A stretch of DNA of 64,000 nt from Neocallimastix lanati (nom. inval.) (taxonomy: Eukaryota; Neocallimastigomycota; Neocallimastigomycetes; Neocallimastigales; Neocallimastigaceae): positions 124,787 through 188,786 of the forward strand of contig JACVTC010000212.1 of assembly GCA_016946835.1 (NCBI GenBank), written 5' to 3'. Below the pieces are notes generated by a model, which worked only from the letters and a program-made list of their open reading frames with translations, was not told the DNA's origin and searched no databases. Below are positions 22,501 through 32,960 of the stretch, one piece after another. Every line of letters starts with the position of its first letter. The first letter of the stretch is position 1. The translations under genes were made by a program, and so were the position numbers.

Positions 22501-24090
22501 ACATTTAATAACACTTTTATCTTTATTTTCATTTTTTAAAACATAACAGAAAGCATAATTTTCAAATTTTCCTTTATTTAATTCTTTTCTCTTAATACAT
22601 TTTTCTTTTTTAACTAAGGCTTTTTTCATAATAGCCTTTATATTACGTGATTTTTTACTACATAATTTATTTTTATTATCGACTAATTTTTTAACATCAT
22701 TATTATCTAAACTATCTAATACATTATTATAATTATTAATAATTTCTCTAGCTAATTGTATCTTACTTCGGCGGATTTCATCTTTTTTCTTCTTTTTTTC
22801 AGTTGTTCTTCTCATAATATCTTCAGCGGTGGCACAACAATTTCTCTTGCAGTATTGGGAACTGAATCTGATATTACCTTTATCAAATTCAATTGTTGGG
22901 CAATGCTTCTTCAACCATGGATTTCCTAAAATAACCGAAATTCCTTTTGGTAAACTATAAATGTAAAATTGAATGGTTTCGATATGTTGACCCATGACCA
23001 TAGTTAATGGAATGGTTTCATAACGAATTGTTCCATTTCCGTTAAATCCGATAACGTTTTTCTCATGGAGGATTCGTTGTACTGGGATCTGGTATTTATC
23101 GGCGGTAGCTCTATCCATAATATTAAGATCTGAGCCAGTATCTAGAATTGCGGACATAATAAAACCATTTTTGTACTTAAAAACAACATTGTAAGTGTGA
23201 GCTAAACTTTTCTCGCTCAATTTAATCTGTAAGATCTTTTCTCTTCTTCTAATTTTGTCCTGTTGCTTGGGACAGTTTTCCTTTAAGTGGCTTGTGCTCT
23301 TACATATAAAACACTTCTTCGGTTTGTTTGACCTCTTTGGTGAAGAATCCCTGTAATTTTGGCTACTTCGGTAATTATTTTGGTAACGACTTGATCCTAA
23401 ATCCCTACGAAAAGGTCTAATTCTTCTTTGATCTATATCCATTGGGTCATTTCCGTTAACACGACGATCTTCTTCAGCATTAGCAGCTACAACATTAATT
23501 AGTTCATTAATTCTTCTAATTCTAGGATAAATTAGTTTGGTTCTTTCTTTTTCTCTTGTTGGTAAACCCTCAATGAAAAAATGGATTTTAGCTTCGTCAT
23601 TAAATGATGAATCTCTGGCTATTTTCTCGAACTGATTGCAGTATTCGGCTATTGTTCTAAATTGTTGGCTACGTATCTTGGTAAGTCGGCTGTTCGCGAC
23701 ATCTGAACTCGCACAGGATTTGTAACGTTGTTGCAAAGCGTCAATAAAATTCTCATAATTTTCCAATAGTGGACTTTCTTCTTTAACTAGATCAGCAAAC
23801 CATTCAGCAGCGTTTCCCTCCAAATAACTACTTATAATATCAATCTTGAATTCGTCATCAGCAGCAGCTTCTTCGTCTAAATTGTACTTAAAATATCGGT
23901 TGATTTGACCAAGGAAGGCTGGTAGTTCGTTTCTTCTTCCGGAGAATGCTTTTGGTTTCGGAATGAGGCGTGCCCTGGTATTGACGTTATTACCAACCTC
24001 ATTTTCTATTTCCATGGAGCTGGCTTCAGAGGCTGCGTCAAAGTCTCCCCTAGCTCCTGGATGTTGATTGTTGATATTTATGTAATTCAT
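19522..24090 (-). CDS. Gypsy-E gag-pol polyprotein with C-terminal chromodomain (1522 aa)
   Basis: The frame is open from 24147, but the first ATG is at 24090 (MNYININN); I take that as the start. Numbering from it: Ty3-type gag about 45-210; zinc knuckle CFICKSTSHLKENC 260-273; protease ILDTGSDLNI near 317; RT about 560-810 with CVDYRRLN, YLVMPFGLKNAPATFQ and catalytic YIDD near 735-738; RNase H with ETDASNFAIG, YDKELLAV and YTDHKNL; H2C2 finger near 1105-1145 (HHD...CKTC); integrase triad in SMDF (Asp 1175), SDRGSQF (Asp 1235) and QTERVNG (Glu 1271); GPFKII and HISNLEPY near 1405-1440; chromodomain about 1466-1513 with FMLWKGL and CTWLSEDEI. All catalytic residues I could check are present. 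Gag and pol are fused without frameshift, as in Tf1. Confidence 0.96.
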   Translation of the reverse strand: MNYININNQHPGARGDFDAASEASSMEIENEVGNNVNTRARLIPKPKAFSGRRNELPAFLGQINRYFKYNLDEEAAADDEFKIDIISSYLEGNAAEWFADLVKEESPLLENYENFIDALQQRYKSCASSDVANSRLTKIRSQQFRTIAEYCNQFEKIARDSSFNDEAKIHFFIEGLPTREKERTKLIYPRIRRINELINVVAANAEEDRRVNGNDPMDIDQRRIRPFRRDLGSSRYQNNYRSSQNYRDSSPKRSNKPKKCFICKSTSHLKENCPKQQDKIRRREKILQIKLSEKSLAHTYNVVFKYKNGFIMSAILDTGSDLNIMDRATADKYQIPVQRILHEKNVIGFNGNGTIRYETIPLTMVMGQHIETIQFYIYSLPKGISVILGNPWLKKHCPTIEFDKGNIRFSSQYCKRNCCATAEDIMRRTTEKKKKKDEIRRSKIQLAREIINNYNNVLDSLDNNDVKKLVDNKNKLCSKKSRNIKAIMKKALVKKEKCIKRKELNKGKFENYAFCYVLKNENKDKSVIKCDYNNESVKENKSLERIPKQYEKFKNVFDEQECNELPPHRPYDCKIRLKDDVDLFYGPLYPLTEEEREALKEYIKENLEKGFIRPSTSPAGAPILFVRKKDGSLRLCVDYRRLNENTIRDSYPLPLITELFDRLREAKYFTKLDLKSAYNLVRIREGDEYKTAFRTRYGHFEYLVMPFGLKNAPATFQHFINDVLGEYLDEFAFAYIDDILIYSETLEEHRTHVKKILKKLQESGLYAKLSKCEFEVQKTTFLGHVISNQGISMDPDKVKSILEWPIPTTVKEVQSFIGLCNYYRRFIPNFAKIAKPLHNLTRKDVKYEWTEECSVAFETLKKLFTKEPILVHADPELPFIVETDASNFAIGAVLSQRQKYTNALHPICYYSRGLTKSEKNYPIYDKELLAVKCALQEWRHYLEGAKHQFTIYTDHKNLTFPRKPELLSQRQIRWNLFLSRFDYKIQYRPGKEGGKPDAFSRRPDYENQEIDDEKETSTCLTIQEATEDLCLVAIQGNLKDELIKEIKDDEVIQELIKIKKGESTSNNKYKNKMKDFTIDEEGLLLYKGLIFVPKKMRNIIIAIHHDNPVQGHFGILKTKEIISRNFVWFKMTSDIVKYIASCKTCAQVKDDRHRPYGLLQPLPTPKRPWSSVSMDFITDLPKSRDKTVIMVVVDRLTKMAHFIPFRSIPTAQIAADVFFREVFRLHGLPEDITSDRGSQFTSEFWQRLCSLLDINHNLSSAHHPQTDGQTERVNGILEQFLRCYINKRKNNWIDILPYAEFAYNNTLHQSINQSPFFANFGFNPKFNPAIPADSRNSSATNHANQIQKNMEFLKKNLEKAKARYKKYADCLRLIGPKLKVGNLVWLKRPDLLPKGPAKLTNRKLGPFKIIEKTGPVSYKLELPDTIKCHNVFHISNLEPYNEREFTESSANTITRITSIATDTEGKEPLKIVAAKVVNNKPFYFMLWKGLPATECTWLSEDEITDPQLVQEFNKTNRVPSRL

Positions 24091-24233
24091 CTTATTATTA
24101 TTATTTATTAAACTATAAATTAAACTATAAAGTATTACTAAATCCACTTTTTAATTATTATTTCAAAAAAAAAAAAAATTTTTATACTATTACTAGTCTA
24201 TCCTACACAAAGGTAAACTATACTAATCTAAGG

Positions 24234-24244
24234 AGTTGGAAAAT
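24234..24244 (-). promoter_or_regulatory. Self-complementary primer-binding site of gypsy-E
   Basis: Element strand ATTTTCCAACT lies with no gap after the 5' LTR. It is an 11-nt perfect complement of AGTTGGAAAAT, which starts 34 nt after the LTR TATA box at 24747. No TGG, so no ordinary tRNA 3' end is used. Confidence 0.75.
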
Positions 24245-25271
24245 TGTAAAATAAAATAATAGCTTAGGTCGGTGTGGACAGACTATAATTTATTTTACAC
24301 TATTTTATTATATCAACACTATAATTAATTATTTACTAAAACACTAAAACTAAAAAACTAATTTAATTTTTGTTTTATAAAAAAAATCCTTTTATTAATA
24401 TTTCTTATTTGTTGAATTTAACTATTCTAAAATCAACAATCACTTAACTGGGTACCGTAGGGTCCTTTACCGGAAAGCCTACTAGCAGTTAAGATTTTAA
24501 AATAAAATTTAAAATAAAATTTGTTTTATAAAAAAATAACTATTCTAATAATAGTTATAATACTAATTATTAAAATATAAAATTTATACTATTCTAAACT
24601 ATACTAAACTATACTATTTTAAAACTATACTATTTTCTATACTATTTTCCAACTAAACTATACTATTTTCTATACTATTTTCCAACTATACTATTTTAAA
24701 ACTATACTATTTTAAAACTATACTATTTTCTATACTATTTTCCAACTATCGTTCAATAGTTGAAAATTAACTCTTTTTATACTTTTTGAAAATCAAAATT
24801 TAAATTGAATAAATTGTAATAAACTAACTAAAATATTATTATATATTTGTAATTACATTTAATAATAAATTACATGAATTTTATGAATTATTTTAATATA
24901 AAAACTATTTAAAACTATCTAATATTTCTAAAATAAATAAACAAAACGGCAAGTTTTTGTAAACAAACGGAAAAGGCAATTTTTCTTTGATTATTTTAAT
25001 TTAACTAATTTATGACTAATTATTTTTAATTTACAAGTTTCATGACTAATTATTTTTAATTTACAAAGTTTCATGATTCAAAGTGAGTAATAATGATGTA
25101 AATTCTCCAAATAATTTAGTCATACATTTTTGAGAAAATTATTTAAATTAATAATTTGGAATACATTTAAATTTATATTAAAAATTTGGAAAACATTTTT
25201 ATCCACAATAATTACAATAATTTACATTACATTACATTTAAATACGTATTCAAATTATTAAATATTTTACA
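24245..25271 (-). repeat. 5' LTR of gypsy-E (1027 bp)
   Basis: Same length and, by reading, same sequence as 18462-19488. Followed by the CGAAC target duplication. Confidence 0.95.
24737..24781 (-). promoter_or_regulatory. LTR promoter and mRNA 5' end of gypsy-E
   Basis: Minus-strand TATAAAAAG begins at 24781. AGTTGGAAAAT begins at 24747, where transcription should start. A hairpin TTTTCAACTATTGAACGATAGTTGGAAAA spans TATA-proximal and start sequences. Predicted U3 is about 524 nt and R-U5 about 503 nt. Confidence 0.65.
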
Positions 25272-25276
25272 CGAAC

Positions 25277-26102
25277 ATATAATGGATTATTAATTAGAAT
25301 TTAAACTTTCTTTAGAATCCATTATATTATTCTTTAATTAATATTACTTTACTATATTTTCTATACTAAAATATTTTCTAAATATATTTTTTTTTTATAT
25401 TTTTATTAAAAGTTTCTAAAATATTATCAATAATTCTATATTTTTATTATTAATATCAATATCTATAATTTAACCTTAAATTTTATTATTTTATTAAAGT
25501 GTTTATTATCAATATTAATATTTTATTTTTATTTTCAATTATATTATTATATTATTATTATATTGTATCAATATTAAACTTGTATTCTTTTTAGTATTTT
25601 ATTTTATTTTTTAAATTGATTATTTAATATTTTTATTCCCCACAAATAAAATCAAATCTTAATTGATTAATAATAAATATTAAATATATTATAGTTTTTA
25701 AATTTATTTTATATAAAATATAAGAATATTATATTAACATTCTTGATTAAAATAATTTTATTTTTCTGTAAAATCTTTTTAAATTTTGTTTGTTTCTTTT
25801 CGTATATATTAAATAATTTAGTTTTAGTATATGAAAAATAATATAAAATTATATAAACAAAATTTATTAAAATAAAAATACTTATGAATTAGTTAATTTA
25901 AATTAATATAAAATTTTAAGTAATTAATAATAGTAAATTATTTTTTTTTTAAATATGATAATAAAATGTAGAAAGGCTTTACATATTTATTTTTTTTTCA
26001 AAAAGTATAAATAAGTGAAGTTTTTCAATAATTAAAATGTAGACAGAAAAATATTAACAATAAATAATTAATAAAATTTCTAATAAAACCCGAACCATAA
26101 CA
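25277..26102 (+). repeat. LTR family R, copy 2 (main part)
   Basis: Continues the family R start TGGTAAAGAACGAAC left behind at 18447-18461. Ends CCCGAACCATAACA. Almost base-for-base identical to 26972-27797. Confidence 0.85.
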
Positions 26103-26956
26103 TTATTGTTACGGTACAATTAAATAAAGAAAAATTAAACTATTTAAAGAAAATATTAAAGTAAAAAATATCATTAACAATTATAAATAAATAATAAAAA
26201 AATTGAATATTAAAATATTAGTTATAGAATATTATAAAGTTAAATAAAAATAATTAGATGTATTAAAAAATCATGTATTAATTATATTATTTAATATTGT
26301 AAATTTTTATATAATATTTTAATAATTTAGAAAATTTAAGTTTATTATATTTTTATTATTATATTTTTATTATTAAATTTTTATTATTAAATTTTTATTA
26401 TTAATTTTTTTTATTTTTATTTTTAATCCAATCAAATAAATATTTTATTAGTATAAAAAGAACAAAGTAACACAATACTTTTGTTCTCTCCCTTTTTTCT
26501 TACGACTTTATTATTATATTATTTTTTTAATATTTTCTAAAAGTTAAATAATAAATTAAATAGTTTAAAATAAATTAAAATTTATTAAATAGTTTTTTTC
26601 TAAATTTAATGTTTTAAAAGTGTTTAATTAATAGTTTTTTGTGTTTAGTGTATAATATTAAGATAAGTATAGTATAAAATTAGTTTAGTAATAGATTAGT
26701 TGTATTAAACATTTTATAGAAATAGTAATAGATTTAGAGAAATTGTTTAGTTTAGATTAGAATAGTTTAGATTAAGATATTAGTTTAAGTTATTTTAACT
26801 TAGTTTAGATTCTTTTACATTAGGATAGTTTAGACTAAAATTAGAGTAGTTTATTAATTAATTTAGGTTTAGAATTAGAGAATATTATTTTAAATTTTTC
26901 CTTATTATTAGAATATATTATTTTATTAATAAAATCTTCAGATCTTGTACCATTAT
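26103..26956. other. Spacer between two R LTRs, non-coding
   Basis: AT-rich, with AGAACAAAGTAACACAATAC...TTGTTCTCTCCC near 26458-26495 and a run of TAGTTTAGATTAGAATAG-like units at 26740-26860. No frame. A TGGTACAAGATC on the minus strand 4 nt from the right LTR could be a primer-binding site, but this is weak. Confidence 0.4.
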
Positions 26957-27797
26957 TGGTAAAGAACGAACATATAATGGATTATTAATTAGAATTTCAA
27001 CTTACTTTAGAATCCATTATATTATTCTTTAATTAATATTACTTTACTATATTTTCTATACTAAAATATTTTCTAAATATATTTTTTTTTTATATTTTTA
27101 TTAAAAGTTTCTAAAATATTATCAATAATTCTATATTTTTATTATTAATATCAATATCTATAATTTAACCTTAAATTTTATTATTTTATTAAAGTGTTTA
27201 TTATCAATATTAATATTTTATTTTTATTTTCAATTATATTATTATATTATTATTATATTGTATCAATATTAAACTTGTATTCTTTTTAGTATTTTATTTT
27301 ATTTTTTAAATTGATTATTTAATATTTTTATTCCCCACAAATAAAATCAAATCTTAATTGATTAATAATAAATATTAAATATATTATAGTTTTTAAATTT
27401 ATTTTATATAAAATATAAGAATATTATATTAACATTCTTGATTAAAATAATTTTATTTTTCTGTAAAATCTTTTTAAATTTTGTTTGTTTCTTTTCGTAT
27501 ATATTAAATAATTTAGTTTTAGTATATGAAAAATAATATAAAATTATATAAACAAAATTTATTAAAATAAAAATACTTATGAATTAGTTAATTTAAATTA
27601 ATATAAAATTTTAAGTAATTAATAATAGTAAATTATTTTTTTTTTAAATATGATAATAAAATGTAGAAAGGCTTTACATATTTATTTTTTTTCAAAAAGT
27701 ATAAATAAGTGAAGTTTTTCAATAATTAAAATGTAGACAGAAAAATATTAAAAATAAATAATTAAATAAAAATTCTAATAAAACCCGAACCATAACA
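26957..27797 (+). repeat. LTR family R, copy 3 (841 bp)
   Basis: TGGTAAAGAACGAAC...CCGAACCATAACA with TTAT on both sides (26953-26956; 27798-27801). Confidence 0.85.
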
Positions 27798-27801
27798 TTA
27801 T

Positions 27802-28341
27802 GATACGAGATATTTAATAAGAATGTAAAATGATATAATTATTATTTTAAATATTATTGTAAATAATTTTATTATTAATATTTTCTAAATAAGTTAAAAT
27901 TAATATTTAATAAGATATAATATTATAAAATTATTTTATTATTTTATTATTAATATAAGTTTATTATAAAAATATATATAATATAATTAATTATGTAAAA
28001 AGTACAAATTTTAAATAATAATAATATAGAGAATAATAAGATAAAAATTAGGAAGTTTTAATTAAAAAAAAATGTTGTGTTTTTATTTTTATTGAAACGT
28101 ATTAATTGAGAATGAATAATAGTGAATAATTATTTTAATAAATAAATATAATAAAGTGAATAATTTTAATAAATAAATATAATAAAATGAACATTATATT
28201 CTAAAATAATAATAATTTGAGTGTATTATATAAATATATAATAATTATTATACTATTTCATAAATACGATATTTCTTGATTAATTCCCTCTTGCTTTTCC
28301 CATATTTTATGATACTTTTTAAATTAATTGTATCAGTTATG
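27802..28341. other. AT-rich stretch, no gene seen
   Basis: Simple AT-rich sequence with a repeated AATAAATATAATAAARTGAA phrase near 28135-28195. It may continue the family H repeat that was split at 18446, but the match is poor. Confidence 0.4.
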
Positions 28342-29189
28342 TGTAAAGAATTAATTAAAAATATTTAATTATATTAATAATTAATTCTTTCTACAATTAA
28401 TAATAAAAAATATTATTAATTGAAATAAAATTAAAAAATATAATTTAAAATATTGAAAACGAGAATATTTAAACTTAGAGTTTATTATAAGATTATAATA
28501 AACAACACTAAAAGTCAAAGGTTAATAGTATTTTAGAAAATATTTTATTATAAAAATTTTTTATTAAAAGTAATTTTAAAATATTTGTGTTAATTATTAT
28601 AATTTCTTATAATAATTACTCTTGATTATTTTTAGAAGAATCAAGAGTCCTATTTATATTAATTTGATTTCTAATCTTGGAAAATTATTTCTATCTAGAA
28701 AAAGATTAGAAGAAAAAACTAGATAGATTTCGATTGATGTTTAATTACATCAATCTTTAGTTAATAAGAAAACCCGAATAAGGGGGAAAACTTATTAACT
28801 AATTATATATTAATTTTATTAATATTTAATCACAAGTATAATTAAATAATTAATTCTTTTAATTTTCTTAATTAAAAGTCCAAGAAATAATATAATTTAA
28901 TTATTTCTTGATTAAATAAAATTATCATTTTAATACAATTTAATTTTTCTTAATTAAATAGAATTTATCATTATTTTAATACAATAATTCATTATTATAA
29001 TTTAATATATTAATTATTGATAATTTAATTTAATATAAATAAATTTTAAAACATTAATATTAATTAATAATTACTATGTGACATAATTAATAAAATTATT
29101 CATAAAATTTTATAAAATAATAAACTTTAAATATTAATTTTTTAATAAAGAATAATAATTATTTTGAAAAATAATTATAATTCTTTACA
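28342..29189 (-). repeat. Solo LTR family J, copy 1 (848 bp)
   Basis: TGTAAAGAATTAATT...AATTCTTTACA, flanked by a perfect TTATG duplication (28337-28341; 29190-29194). It has the same internal plan as LTR A (AATAATTACTCTTGATT...AATCAAGAG, TCTAGAAAAAGATTAG, ACTAGATAG), so J is a diverged relative. Confidence 0.8.
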
Positions 29190-29194
29190 TTATG

Positions 29195-29667
29195 ATAAAG
29201 AATGAAATAATAATGATATGTTTAATTAAATTCTTGATAATTAATTATATAAAAATATATTATTATATTCTTTACTATTAATAATTTTCTTATATTCTAT
29301 ATTAATAATTTTTATATTAATTATATTTTATAATTTTAAATAATAATTTATGTAATTAATTAATTTATATGATTGGATCTAATAATGTAATTAAATAGTA
29401 TAAAATAAATGTATGATCCATATTTTATGAAGGGGGCCTTTCTGAGAAAAGAAATAGTAGAAATAGTAGTGATAATGAATTAGGAATAGTAATAATTGAA
29501 AGGTTTCCCATATTGTTATAAAAATAAATATTAATATTAATAAAGTATTTTTAACAATAAAATAATTATATAATTTATAAATAATAAATATTTTTAATAA
29601 TAGTTCTTTAAATAAAATTTATAATGTATAATAATAATTTCTTTTAGTGTAATTTAGTAGTTAGTTA
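29195..29667. other. AT-rich stretch, no gene seen
   Basis: Contains a slightly GC-richer GAAGGGGGCCTTTCTGAGAAA at 29430-29450. No frame or repeat match recognised. Confidence 0.4.
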
Positions 29668-29775
29668 ATTTATCTATTTATTTAATGTTCACACTCCTTT
29701 TCTAATATGAACCTCAACATAAAAATTGGTGGAGATATCGGGGAGTGTGAAAACATTGATGAATAGATAAGAAAA
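29668..29775. repeat. Head-to-head inverted repeat with two polypurine-like borders
   Basis: Arms of about 30 bp (TTATCTATTTATTTAATGTT plus CACACTCC on the left; GGAGTGTGAAAACATT plus GATGAATAGATAA on the right) flank a 44-bp centre. Each arm starts with TGTGAA preceded by a purine run (AAAAGGAG on the minus strand, CGGGGAG on the plus), so these look like the ends of two oppositely oriented LTRs of one family. Confidence 0.55.
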
Positions 29776-30187
29776 ATAATAGAATAAAATATAATATAAA
29801 AATAAATGATCATAATAGTAATACTGTAACGATTTTAGTGATGTTGCTCACTAGGTCGTTGTAGATGAAGTAAATAAATAAATTGAAAAAAATAATAAAA
29901 TTATATATTTTATGGTTTTATATTATATTTTATTTATTTATTATTTACGTTAAACAATATTGACTCGAAGAGTCAAAATAAAATAATACATGATATTTAT
30001 ATTCAAAGATAAAATTATTCTATTACATGATTGATTGATTATAAATGTATAAATATTAAATAATTAAATAATTTTAATTAAATGAATGATTATTAATATT
30101 TTAAATAAATATAATTAAATGAATGAATTAATTAATAATTAATTAAATTATTTTATCAAAAAGGTAAAAAGGTAAAATTCGAACTTG
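29776..30187. other. Possible LTR body; no gene
   Basis: Has TGATGTTGCTCACTAGGTCGTTGTAG near 29838-29863 and a perfect palindrome TTGACTCGAAGAGTCAA at 29959-29975. No frame. Confidence 0.35.
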
Positions 30188-31089
30188 TGTAAAGAATTAA
30201 ATTTAAACTTAATTAAATTTAATTCTTTTCTACAATTAATACTAATATTAATCGAGAAATTAAAAAAAAAAGAAAATACTTAACGAAACTTAAAATAGAG
30301 GAGGAGTTTATTATAAGAGATTATTTCAAATAAAATTTTTATTAAAATAATTTTTATTAAAAATAATTTTTATTAAGATTTTTGTTATTTTTAAAAAATT
30401 AAAAATTTATTTTGTTTATTATTATAATTATATTCTTATAATAATAACTCTTGATTTTCAAAATAAAGAAAATCAAGAATTATTTATAGTAAAGTTCCAA
30501 ATCTTAATGAATAACTTTTTAGGAAAAGATTTGGGAGAAAAACCTAAAAAGTTTAATGATCAATTATTAATAAAATTGATCATATGTTAATTGAATAAAA
30601 ACCGATATTTTCCAATCAGAAAACTTCAATTAACATTTGTTTTATTTAAACAATGTCAATTATACATGGCATTGTTTTATTTTAATTAATTTTTTAAATA
30701 TTACTTATTCTTTTTTCATTTGATTTGTTACATTACGATTTAATATAATTTTTATAATTATTTCTAAATTATAATTCTATAATTTATATTAGATTTGTTT
30801 AAAATTATATTAATGTAACAATTATTTAAATTAAAACTTAAAATTTAATTATCAAATGAATTTTAACAAATATAAAAAATATTAATGTTTAATTATTTTA
30901 ATATTATTAATTAATACAATGATAAAGAATAATAATTTTACAATATTAATTTTAAATTATTAATAATAATTTTATATTAAAAATATTTTGTAATAAAGTT
31001 AATAAATTTTATTAAATAATTATTATTTTATTTAATAAAGATTAATAATTATTTATTATTTTAATAAAAATTAATTATTATTCTTTACA
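30188..31089 (-). repeat. Solo LTR family J, copy 2 (902 bp)
   Basis: TGTAAAGAATTAAATT...AATTCTTTACA with the same internal blocks as 28342-29189. The flanks ACTTG and AACTG match imperfectly. It ends directly at an LTR of family G. Confidence 0.7.
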
Positions 31090-32118
31090 AACTGATAAAT
31101 AACAAAATTATTAAATTAAAATAAATAATAAAGAACAAATTCTTGTCTAACTTAACCCAAAAATTAATCCATTCTATAAAAAAATTAAATCCATATTAAA
31201 GAAAATTTATTTAAATAAAAATAATTTAAATAAAATAATAATAAATTAATTAATCATTAATAATTTTAATTAAAAACTAAAATAAATTATTAAATAATAT
31301 TTTTCTAAAACTACAAATAAACAAAATAGTAAACAAATTTAATAAATTATAAATAACAAATAAACAAACTTATAAATATCTCAAAATTGTTAAATAATTT
31401 TTAAGTTACTTTTATTTAAAATAATGATTATTTTATTTATTTTATAACTCAACTTTTATAAACAAATTGTAATTAAAATCACATTTTAAAACTCATCTTT
31501 ATTAATATTTTAATTGTAAATATTGTTTAATTTAATAATAAATTATTCTTTATTTCTCTTTTATTAATTTTATTACTTTGATTGTAAATAGTTTAAAATC
31601 AAAGAAAAATATAAAAACATGTAAATATTTCTTATAAATTATTCTTTATTATTAATTATTTAATAAATTATTATAAATATTTTATTAGTTTTAATAATCA
31701 AAAAGTATGATTATTAATTATTTAATAAATTATTGTAGATATTTTATTAGTTTTAATAATCAAAAAGTATGATTATTAATTATTTAATAAATTATTATAT
31801 ATATTTTATTAGTTATTAATAATCAATTTTATTATTAAAATTTAAAATAAATTAGTATACATAATAAATATTTCATTTTATTATTTTATTAGTTTTAACA
31901 ATTATTTTATTAATTAAACAAAATTAATTATTAAATAAATAAAGATTAATATTAAAATAAAAATAAATTTTTTTAATAAAACATTATTGTGTTTAATAAT
32001 AAAACATATTCATTTTTTTTAAATTTCTTAAATCTATTTTATTCAGTATTTATCCTCTTATTCACTTCTACAAAATTTAATTTTTGTAGATTAAGAATAT
32101 CAGGTATAAATCGTAACA
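31090..32118 (-). repeat. LTR family G, copy 2 (3' LTR of gypsy-G fragment)
   Basis: Minus strand starts TGTTACGATTTATACC and contains AATCTACAAAAATTAAATTTTGTAG, as in 3052-3927. It directly follows the gypsy-G pol end. A 70-bp internal duplication (ATTATTTAATAAATTATTRTAGATATTTTATTAG) is present at 31680-31810. Confidence 0.65.
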
Positions 32119-32960
32119 ATAAAGATATCAAAAAATAGCCTTAAATGGTCCGATCTTACTGATAGACAACTTATAAAAATGTAACACATCTTAATTTTCT
32201 TCATCCATGTTTTGTCAAACATTCTTTACCTCGCTTCGGGTAATAATATGTGCAACTTTTGTCCATATTGCCAATGTATCTTGTTTATGAGGTCTCTATG
32301 ATATGTTTAAAGTTTCCTTTATTACACATACAACCTATATACGTCCCTTAAGAAAACATTCTCCTCGATTGCGTTAGCAATAAACTTGAAACGTATATCA
32401 TTTTGGATAATTCATCAAACATACTAAGATACAACATATCCTTTTAGTTTTTCTTAAAAATCCATACTCTTTTCTGATCTTCATTTTCACTGGTTAGTCC
32501 CTTATAAATTCTAGATGAACCTCTTACCAGGTTAAATCAGATATTAGAATATTGGTATCTTAACAGATGTACCATATTCTTTATAACTGTTATTTTTACG
32601 AGTAGCGCAAAATTTGCAGGCTTTAACATTGCCTAATATATTTTTACTCCTATTTTTTCTGTAGAAATATATGGTAATCAAAGCTATTGTTTTATCTATT
32701 TTCAAATGACCTACTCACTTTGAATCGTTTTTAAATTGAATTATTGTTTTTTTAAATCCTGCGACATGATCAGGTATTAAAGGTCTATTATTATCAAAAT
32801 CCTCACTATTTGTCTTCTCTGTCTCTACTCTTGAGAGGACATCAGATTTACCATTCTTTTTCCATAGTCTATAAACTATCTCAAACCATGATATGTTTAA
32901 CAATTCCTGTTTTGCCGAGGAATTAGCAATTTCTGTTTGGAAGCGATCATCAAATTTTAA
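32119..32960 (-). pseudogene. Gypsy-G pol fragment (RNase H end, integrase), decayed
   Basis: Minus-strand reading gives the RNase H end WFEIVYRLWKKNGKSDVLSR (32903-32820), then a zinc-finger piece VKACKFCATRKNNSYKEYG, an integrase piece KFIANAIEENVFLRDVYR and a C-terminal SKIGPFKAIF, with many stops. Protease, RT and gag are absent. LTR G follows at 32118. Confidence 0.7.

Larger units (their letters stand above)
18462..25271 (-). mobile_element. Gypsy-E: intact chromodomain Ty3/gypsy retrotransposon
   Basis: Two LTRs of exactly 1027 bp that look identical wherever I compared them, a single gag-pol frame without stops, a polypurine tract, a self-complementary primer site and a perfect target duplication CGAAC (18457-18461; 25272-25276). 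Identical LTRs and an open frame imply a very recent insertion, and the copy could still be mobile. It landed inside an LTR of family R, 15 bp from that LTR's end. Tf1-like organisation (one fused gag-pol, self-priming, chromodomain) places it among chromoviruses. Confidence 0.95.
18447..27797. mobile_element. Family R pair: LTR (split by gypsy-E), 854-bp spacer, LTR
   Basis: Two direct copies of LTR R (18447-18461 joined to 25277-26102, and 26957-27797) enclose 26103-26956. The outer flanks are TTAT on both sides (18443-18446; 27798-27801), as expected for one element with a 4-bp target duplication. TTAT also flanks each LTR internally, so two separate solo insertions remain possible. The spacer shows no coding potential, which would make this a non-autonomous element. 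Confidence 0.5.

Noticed and set aside
26103..26956. Ordinary tRNA primer site TGGTACAAGATC next to the right R LTR
   Set aside because: Only one weak match, 4 nt away from the LTR, with no coding region to set the orientation.
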